Shown here one piece after another: positions 26,101 to 38,067 of a stretch of DNA of 64,000 nucleotides. The position numbers and the translations under genes were made by a program. The notes beneath the pieces were generated by a model, which had not been told where the DNA came from, did no database searches, and saw only the letters and a program-made list of their open reading frames with translations. The stretch is from Panonychus citri (lineage: Eukaryota; Arthropoda; Arachnida; Trombidiformes; Tetranychidae), in assembly GCF_014898815.1 (NCBI RefSeq), contig NW_026515546.1:1908501-1972500 (forward strand). The letters run 5' to 3'. Position 1 is the first letter of the stretch. Every line of letters starts with the position of its first letter.

Positions 26101-26654
26101 TGTAATTCATGACAACATTGGTCCTGTTTAAAAGGAAATAGAAACATTAGAAAAAAGGAAAAAAAAAATTAGCCAATTTCTTTTAGTTTGTAAGGACTAA
26201 TTACATAAACAAACGAAGCAAATAAAACAAGCTACATATGAATCAAGGTCTTTTTAAAAAGCAATTTACTTGTAATGTAAATCATTTTTCAAATGGTTTG
26301 CTAGGCCAAAGCATATAAACCGGTAATAACATCATCACTTGAAGAAAGAGCGTATCTAGGAGGATTGATTAGCTGATTTTAACTAATTCGCCAATCACTG
26401 TAGAGGTGAACACTATTAGTTGATCTAATTTTTTTTCTTCTTCTTCTTCCTTTGCTGCTTTACCATTTTCACCATCAAGTTAGAGTGAAAATGGTCAAGT
26501 TACAATAGAAAAGAACATATCAAAAGCTCTTTTTTTCTCTATACCTTCTATCTTTAAGGTGACGACGACGATGATGATGATGATGATGGTGATGATGAGC
26601 TAACAAAAGAAAAGCTACTTACATTTTATCAGCTATTTCTCTGATTTTCCACAT
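23140..26654 (-). CDS. lqfR: EpsinR / clathrin interactor 1-like (ENTH) protein, 3 exons
   Basis: EpsinR is a clathrin adaptor accessory protein for trans-Golgi/endosome traffic; its ENTH domain binds phosphoinositide and SNAREs, and its tail binds clathrin and AP-1/GGA ears. Exons on -: 26623-26654, 25653-26123 and 23140-24742, in phase, give 701 residues. The start MWKIREIADKMTNVVMNYTE matches the EpsinR N-terminus. The ENTH domain covers about residues 1-150 (EIEGKVREATNDD, NWRRTYKSLILLHYLIKYGS, SLENYTFVDEHGKDMGINIR). The tail is Ser/Asn/Thr-rich and disordered. It carries three spaced DxFADF motifs (DDFADFTSFG, DEFADFTSFG, DEFADFAFGF; roughly residues 350-430), typical of AP-1 ear binding, plus DLLDDIFSG and one NPF. 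Drosophila lqfR is fused to a Tel2-like module; none is present here. Symbol given by orthology of the ENTH domain. The 0.9 kb intron 24743-25652 shows nothing else. Confidence 0.9.
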
Positions 26655-28097
26655 ACTGAGAGACGTTTTCTTTTCAATCCAAAGTGAACCAAGGGAAGAG
26701 AAAAACGAAAAAGGTTACACGAGAAGGTTCACTTTAAGCCGGTAGATTTAACCACAGAGAGAAAACAAATAAATCCAACAAGATTTGAGAGAGAGAGAGA
26801 GAAAGATAGAGAATGAAAGAGAAAGAGAGTATCAATATTATGTAAAGAGAGAGAGAGAGAACAAAACAAAAAAAGGAGAATCTCAATTAATCCCTTGAAA
26901 TAAACAACAATCAAAACCAAATCAACGATAAATATTACAAGATGTTAATTGTGATGATGAAGATGATTAATTAATGGTGAAAATTATAAAAATATATTAA
27001 GAATAATAAATTATAAAAAAAAAGACCTAAACAAAAAAAGAAATGAGCTTCAACAATCAAGTATCAGAAAAGAAGTAAATGAAAATAAAGAGAAAGAAAG
27101 AGAGAAAAGATTATGTAGACAGAGAAAAAGACAGAGAAAAAGGTAGAAAGAGAAAAGAAATGAGAGAGAGAGGAAAATATTTGGTTAGAAAATGTTAACA
27201 ATGAGACTTGATTACAATTAACTTTGTCAACTTTTTTGTTATGATTAACCTGCGAACAATTAATTTATCATTAATACTGAATAATTGATAATCTTAATCA
27301 ATCAAGAGAAACAATCAATTGATTAGTTAATCAATCAGAGGGAAATTTATTCACATCCATATAAGTGTTTATCTTTTGTTTTGAAAGAAAATTTTTTACT
27401 TTTTTTTTTTTTGTAATTGTTACTTTAATTCTGTGACCATTAATTGATTAATTATGACAATTTTAACCTTGATTCATTTTAATTGTTCTGTTAATTGTGA
27501 ATCTATGGTAAGTTAATTCGTTCTAATTGTTGAAACAACATCACTTGTGTCACTTTCTTTGTTTACATGTTGAGTTGATGGCGTTTGTTTAGTTTGTTTT
27601 TTTTTCTTTGGGTTTCAAAGTAATTAAATCGCAATTTAACTGTGACAATTAACTTGTTTTGTTTTTTCGTTGATGTTCGTTTGAATTTTGACCTGGTCAT
27701 ATATCAAGTAATTGATTTTTTTTCTAATTGATAATCGTTGGTATCAAATGTTTTCACTCTTTTTTTCTTGTCTACATTGGAGGTTGTTGACAATTTGTCT
27801 TCTTTTAATTGTTGATTGTTCCACTATCAATGACAATTTATTTCTCCTCATCTACTTGTCTCCATGAGTAGCTGTTTCTATTGTGTCTGTGAGAAGATGA
27901 TGAAAATCACTTGAGAGAACACCAATTGTTCAATTCATATTGATAATCATCTTAAAACATTCTCGTAGATATTAAGTAAGAGAGAATTTTTTTTCTTCTT
28001 CTTTTCTCTTTTTCTCATTGAGATGAATAATTGATTCCTTGGGTATTCCTCAGCTTTTCATTTTCTCTCGTATTCCATAACATTTAACAAGATAATC
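26655..28097. other. intergenic / EpsinR 5' region
   Basis: GA-rich tracts (26780-27180) are probably EpsinR 5' UTR or promoter on the - strand. The remainder is AT-rich with frequent TTAATTGTT words. No exon was found with confidence, although an upstream part of the gene whose last exons lie at 28098-28600 could be hidden here. Confidence 0.4.
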
Positions 28098-28600
28098 TAC
28101 TGGATAATCGTTTTCCATTTCAAACAATTAATTCTTATTCACGGAAATGTTTCAAATCTCAAGGTGAATGTAAATGATGATTGTTGTTGTTTTCAAGTTT
28201 CTCTTTTTTTTCTCCATCCAAACAATCAGGTCAAATTCAAACTGATCTTTTACCAACACTAACAGGTACAAATCGACAAGGTCAAATTAACTTGATTCTA
28301 AACATTTGAAACATTAAATTAAAATCAACTAACAATTTAAATTGAACAAACAAACAAAAACTTTCAACTCGTTGAAATTTATTTTCACCGATAGGTGATG
28401 ATTTAACATTCGACTACAGGGGAAGTACTGTAGCTCCTCCAAAAGGAGGAAAGTCGTACCAGACGACTTGGGGAGGGAAAATTACAATAAGATTGAAATA
28501 CAAAAATTTAGGTAAAGATAAACCATCAAGTGAGAATTTATACAATAGAATTGATGATTATTTTGCTTATCCAAATGTCCAATTTGATGATTGTAATTAG
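28098..28600 (+). CDS. orphan C-terminal exons of an unknown protein
   Basis: I do not recognise the family. The last exon (28395-28600, after caccgatag) reads GDDLTFDYRGSTVAPPKGGK, then SYQTTWGGKITIRLKYKNLG, and ends YFAYPNVQFDDCN before TAG. It is preceded in the same phase by a 36-base exon, 28230-28265 (QIQTDLLPTLTG), bounded by caatcag and ACAG|GTAC. A further compatible exon ends at 28163 with CAAG|GTGAAT and reads back to about 28098 (LLDNRFPFQTINSYSRKCFK). Three consecutive phase-1 junctions with protein-like composition are unlikely by chance. I found no start codon, so this is either the end of a gene with missed 5' exons or a remnant. An AATAAA-like site follows near 28843. Confidence 0.4.
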
Positions 28601-29379
28601 GTACCAAGTGTTGAGGTGAAATTAAGATAGTGTCCAAATGGTTAACTCATTAGATTTGATATGAAAAGAGAAAATAATATTAGAATTTCAAACTTTTAAA
28701 TGACTTTTAAAGGTATATGTGCAAGGTGGTTTTCAGTAGGTTTATTGTTGTATTTTAAGTATAGTATTTAAAGTGTGTATTTAAAGTGTGTATTTAAAGT
28801 ATGTATTTGAGATAGAGAAGAAAGTTGTATCAAATTACAAATAAAACTTACCAAGAAAACAAAAATGGTTGAGATTATTACGACGCAAAAATAGCTCGGT
28901 TTTAAGAGTAACAAAAACAATAAAAGAAACTGTTGATGTATCACAATCCTGGTATCAACTTGATCTGTGTGACAAGATGAACAACAATAACATAAAATTC
29001 AATTTTAAATTCACTGGTAAAATTAATTAAATTAAAATTTATCCGGAGCGAAAAAAGGTAAACTATTTGAAACGAACAACCAAAGTGGCGACATCTACAT
29101 TTCTTGGAACTTCTCTTTTCCCCTTTACTTTCCCCCTCCTACTTTTTTCCATTTTACAGTAGCGACACTTAGCGGTTTTCGTTGTAAGAATTTGAGTGTT
29201 TTGGTTTAGATTTTTAAATTTTTGATTATCATTTAGTTGATGATTAAGATCATTGATTGTTTTTTATTTCTAATCATCGCCAGTTAACTAATCATTTGTG
29301 TGTGTTTCTCTTTAACAGTTAATCATTTACTGTTAACCTTTTACATTTCTTATTTACAATTTATTTCTTCTCTTCCAAA
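28601..29379. other. intergenic / SDR promoter region
   Basis: Contains a 13-base tandem repeat (TATTTAAAGTGTG, about 28757-28808) and then unique sequence leading to the SDR gene. A C/T-rich stretch (29110-29150) and GTGGCGACA/GTAGCGACA words near 29083 and 29159 may belong to the SDR promoter. Confidence 0.45.
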
Positions 29380-30648
29380 ATGATTCTATTCTTGTTTAAT
29401 GTTCTCATCTTTGTCTTGGAATTTTTTCAATTAATTGGTAAAGTTGGTTCGGCTCTTTTTGAGAGATTTAAACAATTTATATTCGCCCAACCTAAGAAAT
29501 TAATTAAAGGTCAAACTGTTCTGATTACTGGTGGTGGTGGTGCCATTGGAAGACAATTAGGTAACATTTAATTTGTTCTCTTAAATTGCCTTGTTTTCTA
29601 TTCTTTTTTTTCTTTTCTTCTCTATCTGTTTCTATAGCTATTAAGCTCGGTAAAGAAGGAGCCAAAATAATTGTTTGGGACATAAATGCTGTAAGAATAA
29701 TTCTATTTATCATGTTTATTGTTCTATTTATGGTTTTATTCTGCTTCTAATTGTGTGTTGTGAATTAATTTACAGTATAAAGGTGAAGAAACCATTAGAG
29801 AAGTGAGGAAAAAAGGAGGTCTAGGTTTCTTCTATCAGGTTGATGTGAGTGATTTTAAGGCTGTAGGTGATGCATTAGCCAAAATCTATGAAACCTTGGG
29901 ATCCATTGACATCTTAATTAACAATGCTGGTATTTTAAATGCATTACCACTCACTCAATTGGGTGAACGTGCCATTACTGATACAATTAGAATAAATCTT
30001 TTGGCTCAAATTTGGACCACCAAACAAATCTTACCAAGAATGATCGCTTCTGGTAAAGGACAAATTGTCGCCATTTCGTCAAATTCTGCCATCTACGGAA
30101 AAACCTTCCTGACAGATTATTCGTAAGTAGCCTTTAATTTTCTTCCTGGTTTATCAATCAACCATCAATGTCACCAAACAATTTAATTGAATATTTCCAC
30201 CTTCTTTTCTCTCTTTCTTTATTTTCTCTATTGTTAGAGCCTCCAAAGCCGGAATTATTGGATTCATGAGCTCATTAGAGGAGGAATTACGTTACCTTAA
30301 GAAAGATTTCATCAAATTAACTACAATCTGTCCCGCAGCAATTGATTCTGGTCTATCTCAGGCCGTAGAGACCCGTTTTCCTCGACTTTTACCCATTCTC
30401 GATGTTAACCGAGCCACCGACATCATGGTTGACAATATTTTACGAGAAGATGCTTTTGTCATCATGCCTACTGGTTACAAAATACTCTATTATATTCTCA
30501 GGTAATTAGCTATTCATACACATGCGAATGTAAATACCACTGATTCTAATAATTTCCAATATTTTTTTCAAGGAATTTACCTCGAGAAATTGAAGTTTTA
30601 GTCCGTGATTTCATTGGCAATACTGTTGAAGCTAAACACGTCGATTGA
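29380..30648 (+). CDS. short-chain dehydrogenase, SDR16C (retinol dehydrogenase 10-like), 5 exons
   Basis: Predicted membrane-anchored NAD(P)-dependent oxidoreductase acting on retinoid- or lipid-like alcohols or ketones; the exact substrate is unknown. Exons 29380-29560, 29638-29690, 29776-30122, 30238-30501 and 30573-30648 join in phase to 306 residues. An N-terminal hydrophobic segment (about residues 3-20) precedes the Rossmann fold. The cofactor loop is TGGGGAIG (50-57), the structural motif NNAG (127-130), the catalytic Ser S180 in ISSNSAIYG, and YSASK (Y193, K197), with the Ser-Tyr spacing of 13 usual for SDRs. The acidic D75 after the second strand (VWDIN) favours NAD. Length and N-terminal anchor fit the SDR16C group (RDH10, RDHE2). 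AATAAA at 30803 is a likely polyadenylation signal. Confidence 0.9.
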
Positions 30649-31477
30649 TTTCCAGCAAATTACTTATGATCAAAGCGAATCAACCAACACAATTAATTGG
30701 TGATTTGATTAAAGTCTTTCACATACTCTCTTGATTGTACAGATTGTTTTTTTCCAATTTTAATTCCATTTAAGATGATCAGCTTTTTATTTCTTTTTAT
30801 AAAATAAAAAATTACAAGTTTCAAGTTATAAATTCTGAAGGTGAAAATCATATTACTTATTAAAGAAATCGTAATGAATGAGACGATGAATGGTGGAACT
30901 TTATTTCTAATAAATACAATATTCGTTTGTCGAACATTATTGTTACAATTGGATCGACTATTTAAACCGTTAACTTTTGTTTTCTCAAGTGAAATTAATG
31001 ATCAATGGGATCAAAAGTTTCCATTGTTTCGTCTGAACGATTTCGCAGTCGAAATGTTCAATCCATTGATCAGATCCATTCGATTGGCTGTTGTGGTTTC
31101 ATATTCATTTTCAATCCATTGACAGAATTTACTTATTACAATTAACATTTTAAGCGTTTAGACCCATTGAATTATCTTCCAATACATAAAACAATTAAGA
31201 TAAACCCGGAGATTAAATTCTGAATCAGTTTATGAAAAAATTACTGTATGAAAATCACTTTTAATTGTAAGTAATGAAGGAGAAAGAAAAAATTAATTTA
31301 GTTTCAATTGTGTCGCGATCCTTTTTTGTTAAACCATTTCAACTGTTTTTACTAATTAATTGAGATTAATTATGAAAAAATTTCAATTCTTGAATCTATC
31401 TAACTTATTGGATTTGCAATATAATAAATTACTAGTTGATTTCTTTAAATTTATTAATAATTACTTTTAGTTTGTGG
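30649..31477. other. convergent 3' flanks of SDR and U2SURP
   Basis: Two genes end towards each other here. An open frame of 93 codons at 30841-31122 has no splice support or known domain and is treated as chance. The repeated phrase ATCAATGG/CCATTGAT occurs several times between 31000 and 31125. Confidence 0.5.
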
Positions 31478-34400
31478 TTATCGACGTTTAGATCGGTGGG
31501 GTGAACGTGATCGTCTTCTGGGTGAACGTGAGTGATGATGTCGCTTATCCCGTGATGACCTGGGAAAATTAACGGAAACAATTTAAATTTAAGTTCAAAT
31601 TGTCGGAAAATCGTAAGTCTAATAGAGGAACTTACCCTCGTCTTCCCTTTCCGTAGGGTGACCTTGAACGGGACCTTGATCTAGATCTTTTTGAACTTAA
31701 TTGCCGACGATCGTGGTGATATGAGTGATGACTCGACGGACTTCGAGAATGGCTTATTCTAGGTGAATGAGATCGTGAACGTGAACGCGATCGAGAGTGA
31801 GAACGTGAATTAGAACGAGATTTAGATCGAGATCGAGATCTTGATTGACTATCTTCTTGTTCATTTAAATATTTTCGCAGCAATTTAGTTCTGTATTCAT
31901 CAACCTGACTCTCAATCGATTGACTATTTTTCTTTGATTTTCTACTCGATTCAAGTTCATCTTGAAATTTCAACACTTTCAATTCAATCTCACGTAACTT
32001 AACTCGCCTTCCATCATTTTCATTAACAATCTCAGGTTTAAGTGAATCCATTACATTAGATCCACTGCTAAGTAAACATTGATTAGTAATACCAATAAAT
32101 GGTGAACCATCAATTGGTTTACCGTCGATGTCATCGTCATCATCATCACAATCACAATCACCGCCATCGCCAAGTCCACTTGAACCACCACCAACACCAC
32201 CACCGGTACCATCATCATGATTTGTTTCCAAACTTTCCCATTTTGATGTTGTCATCGCTGATTTTCAAAATTAAATCAGATTATTTAGAAGACAAAATGA
32301 TTTGATTGTTTGATTATGAAAAGGAAAAAGTTCTAAGTTAATTAAATCAAATTAATCACGTTAAAAAAAACCTTGAAGACAACAGTTTTTCTACCTTGGG
32401 ATTCCACTAAGTCAGGATCTACTGTTTCCCACTTTGATGGTTTGAATTTAGTGGTTGAAATGTTAATTGTACTTTCAAAAGGTGTACCATCAATAGTATC
32501 AATAGGAATACCATCGATGTCTGATTCTTCAACAGGATCTCCATCAATTTCTTTGCTATCAACTGCTTTTCTCTCCGAAGACTGTAATAATGCAACACAC
32601 ATCTTATTGAATTAATATCATTTATATATATTTCATTTTCCAAATGATAAAAAAAGTTATTTTCATACAAAATAAAAGTAAAAAGTTGATTGTAATTATT
32701 AGATAATTGACATAAAATACTTACACAATCTCGAAGATTTAAACCTAAAAATATATTTTGAAGTTTGATAAGAAAATCACTTGTGTAAATAGCCCAATCT
32801 TCCCAGGCTTTGAAACAATTCATAACTCGATGCTAATTGTGAAAGATATACAAGTTGTTGACAGTTATTATTAATTGTTCAATAGAATACATTTTGGTTA
32901 TATAAAAAATATTAATTAAATAGTTTACAATAATTAGGAACAAAATAAGCCTAATGAGCAATGATAAAAGGCTTACCTTAAATTGTTCAGCTTTGAGTCG
33001 ACCCTCTATTGCATTGAAACATTGATGAATATCTGAGAAGATGCTGGTTAATCGAGACTGAAATCTAAAGAAAAAAAAATAAAACAAAAACATTATGATT
33101 AGTAAATTAAAGTCTCTTTTTGGACAATTAACGGTGAAAATTTGATTACCCTTTTCGGTAGTAAGATGCATTGGAAACTTTTACACAACAGTTATGAAGA
33201 ATATCAGAAATTAAGTAAAGTCTCGCGATTTTTTTATACAATGGTGTCTCTAAAATCGCTAAAGATTCCGCAATACAGTCCACAATTTCACCAGCGGCAT
33301 CGGCATGTTCAATGCAATAAACCATTCCCTCGGAAATTTTGACTCGTTCAGGAGTTAAATCTCTCAAAATATCTTCAAGTTCTTCTCTTTGAACATCAGT
33401 CAAAATTCCTTTCTTTTGATTTTTATCTTTAAATTCTTTAAATCCTCTTTGCTCGTGTACATCATTTTCTATTGATCGGGATCTCGGTTTTTTCCATGGT
33501 TTCTTGGGTTCCGGTTCGTGTTCTTTTTCTGGAGATTTTTCTACAAGATGTTCAGGCATTCCCTCGAGGAATGGGTTCAATGGTGGTGGTTTCCATTTTG
33601 ATCCTCCTTTAAATAATCTGAACTCTTCTGTTCTCCATTTACTTGGATGTTCACCCTGTAGAATTGAATAAAGTCTCCAACGATAGTATATATGAGCTGG
33701 ACTTTGATTGTCAAATAAAAATCTAAATATTGGATTGTTAATCTCTTGGTTCATGATCATGGCTTCGAACATGGGACCTTCTTTAACCACGAACTCAATC
33801 ATTCGATGAATTAGACAGAGAACAGTTCGATCTGTTGGAATAACCACTTTAACGGTTGCATTGGCTAAAACTTTCTCAAAATTTTTCCTGTCCTTGGGTG
33901 TAACCATTGGATATGCGACACCGGGAGGAGGAAGTTTATCCAGATCACTAGGATCAGGTTGAGCATTAAATGGAAGCCCTGACGGTGGAGGAGGCATTGT
34001 TAATTCCAACAATTTAGGAGGAATATAGATTGGGTGCGGAGGAATTGGCACAGCTTTTCCCCAGCCAAGTTTCATCTCATATCCTTGAATTTCTTTACCT
34101 AAAAATAGAAAAGAAGAATAGAGATAAAGTTTAAAAAAAGACGAATTTGGATTAAGAACAAAATTTTAAAAAAGAATAATAAACAATTGATTGAAAATTG
34201 AACAAAAAGAAAAGAAATTGAGTTTACCATTTAAAGCTTTTAAGGCTCTTTCACCATCTTTTCTACTCATAAAGGCAACGAAGCCACAATTACGATTTCG
34301 AGCTCGTTCCTCGTCCGATCGAGGCCACATAATCTTCACACTTGCCAATGGTCCATAGACACCAAATATTTGCATCAACTCTTTCTCTGACATCTTATAG

Positions 34401-35656
34401 TAAGAAAAATGGTTAAATAATGATTACAACAGAACAAGCGAATCAATTAGATCATCTTACTTTCGGATTGATATTTCCGAGGTAGATATTTGTTGTATTT
34501 GGATCACCAGTATCGAATGACCCATAATTTGATACAGTGGAACTGGAAGTGCGAACTTCCTCTGAAGAAAAAGAATTAAAGTGAGAAATGATAAGAATAA
34601 TTAATAATTGATCCAAGAAAAGAAGAAAAAACTAACCTGATTTGGGGGCCAATTCGATTTCTTTTATTTCTTCCTTGACCATTAATGTTTTTAATCGATG
34701 TCTCTCTTCTCTCTCTTCTTGAATTTGTCGTAATTCTTCTTTGAAAAGCTCTAAATTACTTTTCTTTTTCTCTTTCTTTTTCCCCTATAAAAAGAATATA
34801 AAATATAAATAAGATTTAATTGTAACAGGAATAAACAAGTTTCTCTTGTACTTACCAATTTTTCCATTTTGGGTGGAGTAATAGATGTTGACTCGCTGGA
34901 GTGATAATTGTCATTTCTTTTCTTTTTTTCTTCCAATTCTTGTAGCTTATTTGGTTTGTAAACTTTAAGAGAATCCTTTTCCTCTACTCATTTCAAATTG
35001 ATTTTGTTTTTCGTTCAAATCAAATAGTCAAATGAGTAATTAACAAGTTATCATTAAAATATATAAACATGGTTGAATAAAGAGTTACAAATGCGTTAAA
35101 TTATCATGGAGTTAAAATTATTTAGACGATTAGTTTAAAAAAAAAGGTGAATACGTATAAATATATGTAAACATGAATCATTTTTATCAGATGGAAGATG
35201 AAAAATGAAGAAAATGAAAGATTAAAGAGAAGAGGACAGACTAAGACAGGAAAAGGCATAGAAATAAAAAGAAGAAACTAAGAAGAATACGGAAAATGTG
35301 GCAAGATGATGAGACAAAAGGATGGAAAAATAAAATCTCTCTCAAGACTCTGAGTGTTGGAAAAGTTGAAAAGCCTGACACTTAATTAAAGTGAGAATAG
35401 AAATGATAGAAAGCAGAATATTTGGAGAATATTTTTCATCAATACCTTCATGTCCAGAATTCATGACAGATCCAAGAACAAATAAACGTCCAACCGTCGG
35501 TGGTTTTTCAAAGGTTTCAACGAATTCTTGGTAAACCTTAGCAGCATCTTTTTCCTCTTGTTCCTTTTTATGTTTTTCCAATTCTTTTTTAGATAAAGGC
35601 TTTTTACTCACAAGATTGAAAGATTTTATCTTCCCTATACTGTTATCCGAATTCAT
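31478..35656 (-). CDS. U2SURP: U2SURP (SR140), U2 snRNP-associated SURP protein, 11 exons
   Basis: Nuclear splicing factor associated with the 17S U2 snRNP. Exons on -: 35446-35656, 34856-34962, 34637-34784, 34461-34561, 34228-34393, 33150-34098, 32977-33064, 32725-32832, 32395-32581, 31636-32257 and 31478-31559; all phases agree, giving 922 residues. The domain order is that of U2SURP. A Lys-rich N-terminus (LSKKELEKHKKEQEEKDAAK, KKKSNLELFKEEL) leads to an RRM (about 180-255; NIYLGNINP, LASVKIMWPR, NCGFVAFMSR) and then MKLGWGKAVPIPPHPIYIPP. The SURP module (about 335-385) reads LIHRMIEFVVKEGPMFEAMI. A CID-like domain (about 475-640), acidic DGIPID repeats, TSKWE motifs and an Arg-Ser C-terminus follow. 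For exon 9 an alternative acceptor at the ATG upstream (near 32602) would add seven residues. Exons 1-4 and most of exon 5 lie in a tandem duplication and have a second copy at 36647-38067. Confidence 0.93.
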
Positions 35657-36612
35657 GATCAACTGAATTCACATAGATAAACAAAATTGCAAATCAAAAC
35701 GAAAATCAAACAAAAATTAGAAAGAGAAAAAAAGAAAAATTAATTGTAAACAATTAACAAGAAGCAATTAAGAAACATTTTCTCAATTTTGTTAAAAGCA
35801 AAAATTAAAAGAAAATAGAAAACCAAAACAAAGAAATCGAATTTGGAGCGCCACCTGTTGGAACAAAGTGTAACCTTTGGATTAGAACTTCTTTTGAATG
35901 AAAAAAAAGAGAAACAATAATTTTGGAATCAATTGGATAAATTGTTTATCTCTCTTGTGATCAATTAATTTACAATTTAATTTGTTATTCTTTTTTTTTT
36001 GTTTATTTCCAGTAATTAGTTACTTGTTAATTGTCTTTCTTCATCTCTCAAGTGCATCCAGCACTTTAGTTTGAGCTTGCGGGTAAAAGGATGGGCGGTT
36101 TATGGACTATGAATCACCAACAAGTAATACACTTAACTAATATTTACAATTAGCATAAATTGTGAGGTAAATTTAGTTACTTATTACTGATTGTCATGAT
36201 TTTGTAACTGTCGTAATAGCTTCAGGTAAGTGCATATAAACATTAGTGATCATTTTATTACAACAAGTGATCTCCTCTTTTTAGCTAAATCATATAATCA
36301 ATCTTATAATTTTTTTCTTTCTTTTTTCTCATTGGTTCCAATTATATAGATACAAATGTCCTTGGTGATTTTCTTAATGATTGGAATTAAAACAAAATCT
36401 AATCCAATCTGTTTTTTTAATCAAGGTTAAACTGATTAGAGTTTATATGTGTGTAAGTGAGATGTTTCAAAACATGAATCAAGTGCGTCCCTCCTTTCAA
36501 ATGATCTTGATGATCAATTTCTGGTTCCAATTCCAATTTATACCTGAGTATAAATACATTTCTTTCATAATCAACAATCTTCACAATTACATGAATTACC
36601 GATCACATCACA
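35657..36612. promoter_or_regulatory. shared divergent promoter region, copy 1
   Basis: About 950 bases lie between the U2SURP start (-) and the start of the truncated secreted-protein ORF (+). A repeat at 38068-39020 is copy 2. Both ancestral genes began from this interval in opposite directions. It contains GCGCCACCTGTTGG at 35848-35861, about 190 bases upstream of the U2SURP ATG. That word resembles the CTCF core (AGGTGGCGC on the other strand). A role as a bidirectional promoter is inferred from gene orientation. Confidence 0.5.
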
Positions 36613-36687
36613 ATGTCACTAATTAAATATTTCTCTTTATCTATTGTTATTCTGTGTTTAGTTTGGTGTAATCTTTTCTACTCATAA
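36613..36687 (+). pseudogene. truncated copy of the secreted-protein gene (signal peptide only)
   Basis: The duplication junction cuts exon 1 of the secreted Cys-rich gene after 22 codons. The remaining frame reads MSLIKYFSLSIVILCLVWCN, then four more codons ending FYS before TAA at 36685-36687. It is the signal peptide of the intact gene at 39021-40437 with a short new tail. Its complete upstream region is retained, so it could still be transcribed, running antisense into the truncated U2SURP copy. Confidence 0.8.
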
Positions 36688-38067
36688 AGGCAACGAAGCC
36701 ACAATTACGATTTCGAGCTCGTTCCTCGTCCGATCGAGGCCACATAATCTTCACACTTGCCAATGGTCCATAGACACCAAATATTTGCATCAACTCTTTC
36801 TCTGACATCTTATAGTAAGAAAAATGGTTAAATAATGATTACAACAGAACAAGCGAATCAATTAGATCATCTTACTTTCGGATTGATATTTCCGAGGTAG
36901 ATATTTGTTGTATTTGGATCACCAGTATCGAATGACCCATAATTTGATACAGTGGAACTGGAAGTGCGAACTTCCTCTGAAGAAAAAGAATTAAAGTGAG
37001 AAATGATAAGAATAATTAATAATTGATCCAAGAAAAGAAGAAAAAACTAACCTGATTTGGGGGCCAATTCGATTTCTTTTATTTCTTCCTTGACCATTAA
37101 TGTTTTTAATCGATGTCTCTCTCTCTCTTCTTGAATTTGTCGTAATTCTTCTTTGAAAAGCTCTAAATTACTTTTCTTTTTCTCTTTCTTTTTCCCCTAT
37201 AAAAAGAATATAAAATATAAATAAGATTTAATTGTAACAGGAATAAACAAGTTTCTCTTGTACTTACCAATTTTTCCATTTTGGGTGGAGTAATAGATGT
37301 TGACTCGCTGGAGTGATAATTGTCATTTCTTTTCTTTTTTTCTTCCAATTCTTGTAGCTTATTTGGTTTGTAAACTTTAAGAGAATCCTTTTCCTCTACT
37401 CATTTCAAATTGATTTTGTTTTTCGTTCAAATCAAATAGTCAAATGAGTAATTAACAAGTTATCATTAAAATATATAAACATGGTTGAATAAAGAGTTAC
37501 AAATGCGTTAAATTATCATGGAGTTAAAATTATTTAGACGATTAGTTTAAAAAAAAAGGTGAATACGTATAAATATATGTAAACATGAATCATTTTTATC
37601 AGATGGAAGATGAAAAATGAAGAAAATGAAAGATTAAAGAGAAGAGGACAGACTAAGACAGGAAAAGGCATAGAAATAAAAGAAGAAACTAAGAAGAATA
37701 CGGAAAATGTGGCAAGATGATGAGACAAAAGGATGGAAAAATAAAATCTCTCTCAAGACTCTGAGTGTTGGAAAAGTTGAAAAGCCTGACACTTAATTAA
37801 AGTGAGAATAGAAATGATAGAAAGCAGAATATTTGGAGAATATTTTTCATCAATACCTTCATGTCCAGAATTCATGACAGATCCAAGAACAAATAAACGT
37901 CCAACCGTCGGTGGTTTTTCAAAGGTTTCAACGAATTCTTGGTAAACCTTAGCAGCATCTTTTTCCTCTTGTTCCTTTTTATGTTTTTCCAATTCTTTTT
38001 TAGATAAAGGCTTTTTACTCACAAGATTGAAAGATTTTATCTTCCCTATACTGTTATCCGAATTCAT
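36647..38067 (-). pseudogene. truncated duplicate of U2SURP (exons 1-5 partial)
   Basis: Second copy of the 5' part of U2SURP, made by the tandem duplication. Exons on -: 37857-38067, 37268-37374, 37052-37196, 36876-36976, then exon 5 from 36808 into foreign sequence. All splice sites seen in the parent are kept. One codon (Glu) is missing in exon 3. In exon 5 the RRM is cut after FMSRK and the frame continues into the antisense of the secreted-protein exon 1, adding DYTKLNTE before TAA at 36647-36649. The predicted product is about 241 residues with a Lys-rich N-terminus and an incomplete RRM lacking its last strand and the SURP, CID and RS parts. It keeps a full copy of the promoter region, so expression is possible. 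Function is doubtful. Confidence 0.8.

Noticed and set aside
30841..31122. 93-codon + frame between SDR and U2SURP
   Set aside because: No splice signals, domain or promoter; composition is like surrounding spacer.
33650..33672. ACCCTGTAGA, similar to the start of miR-10
   Set aside because: It lies inside the conserved U2SURP coding exon encoding SILQGEHP and has no hairpin.
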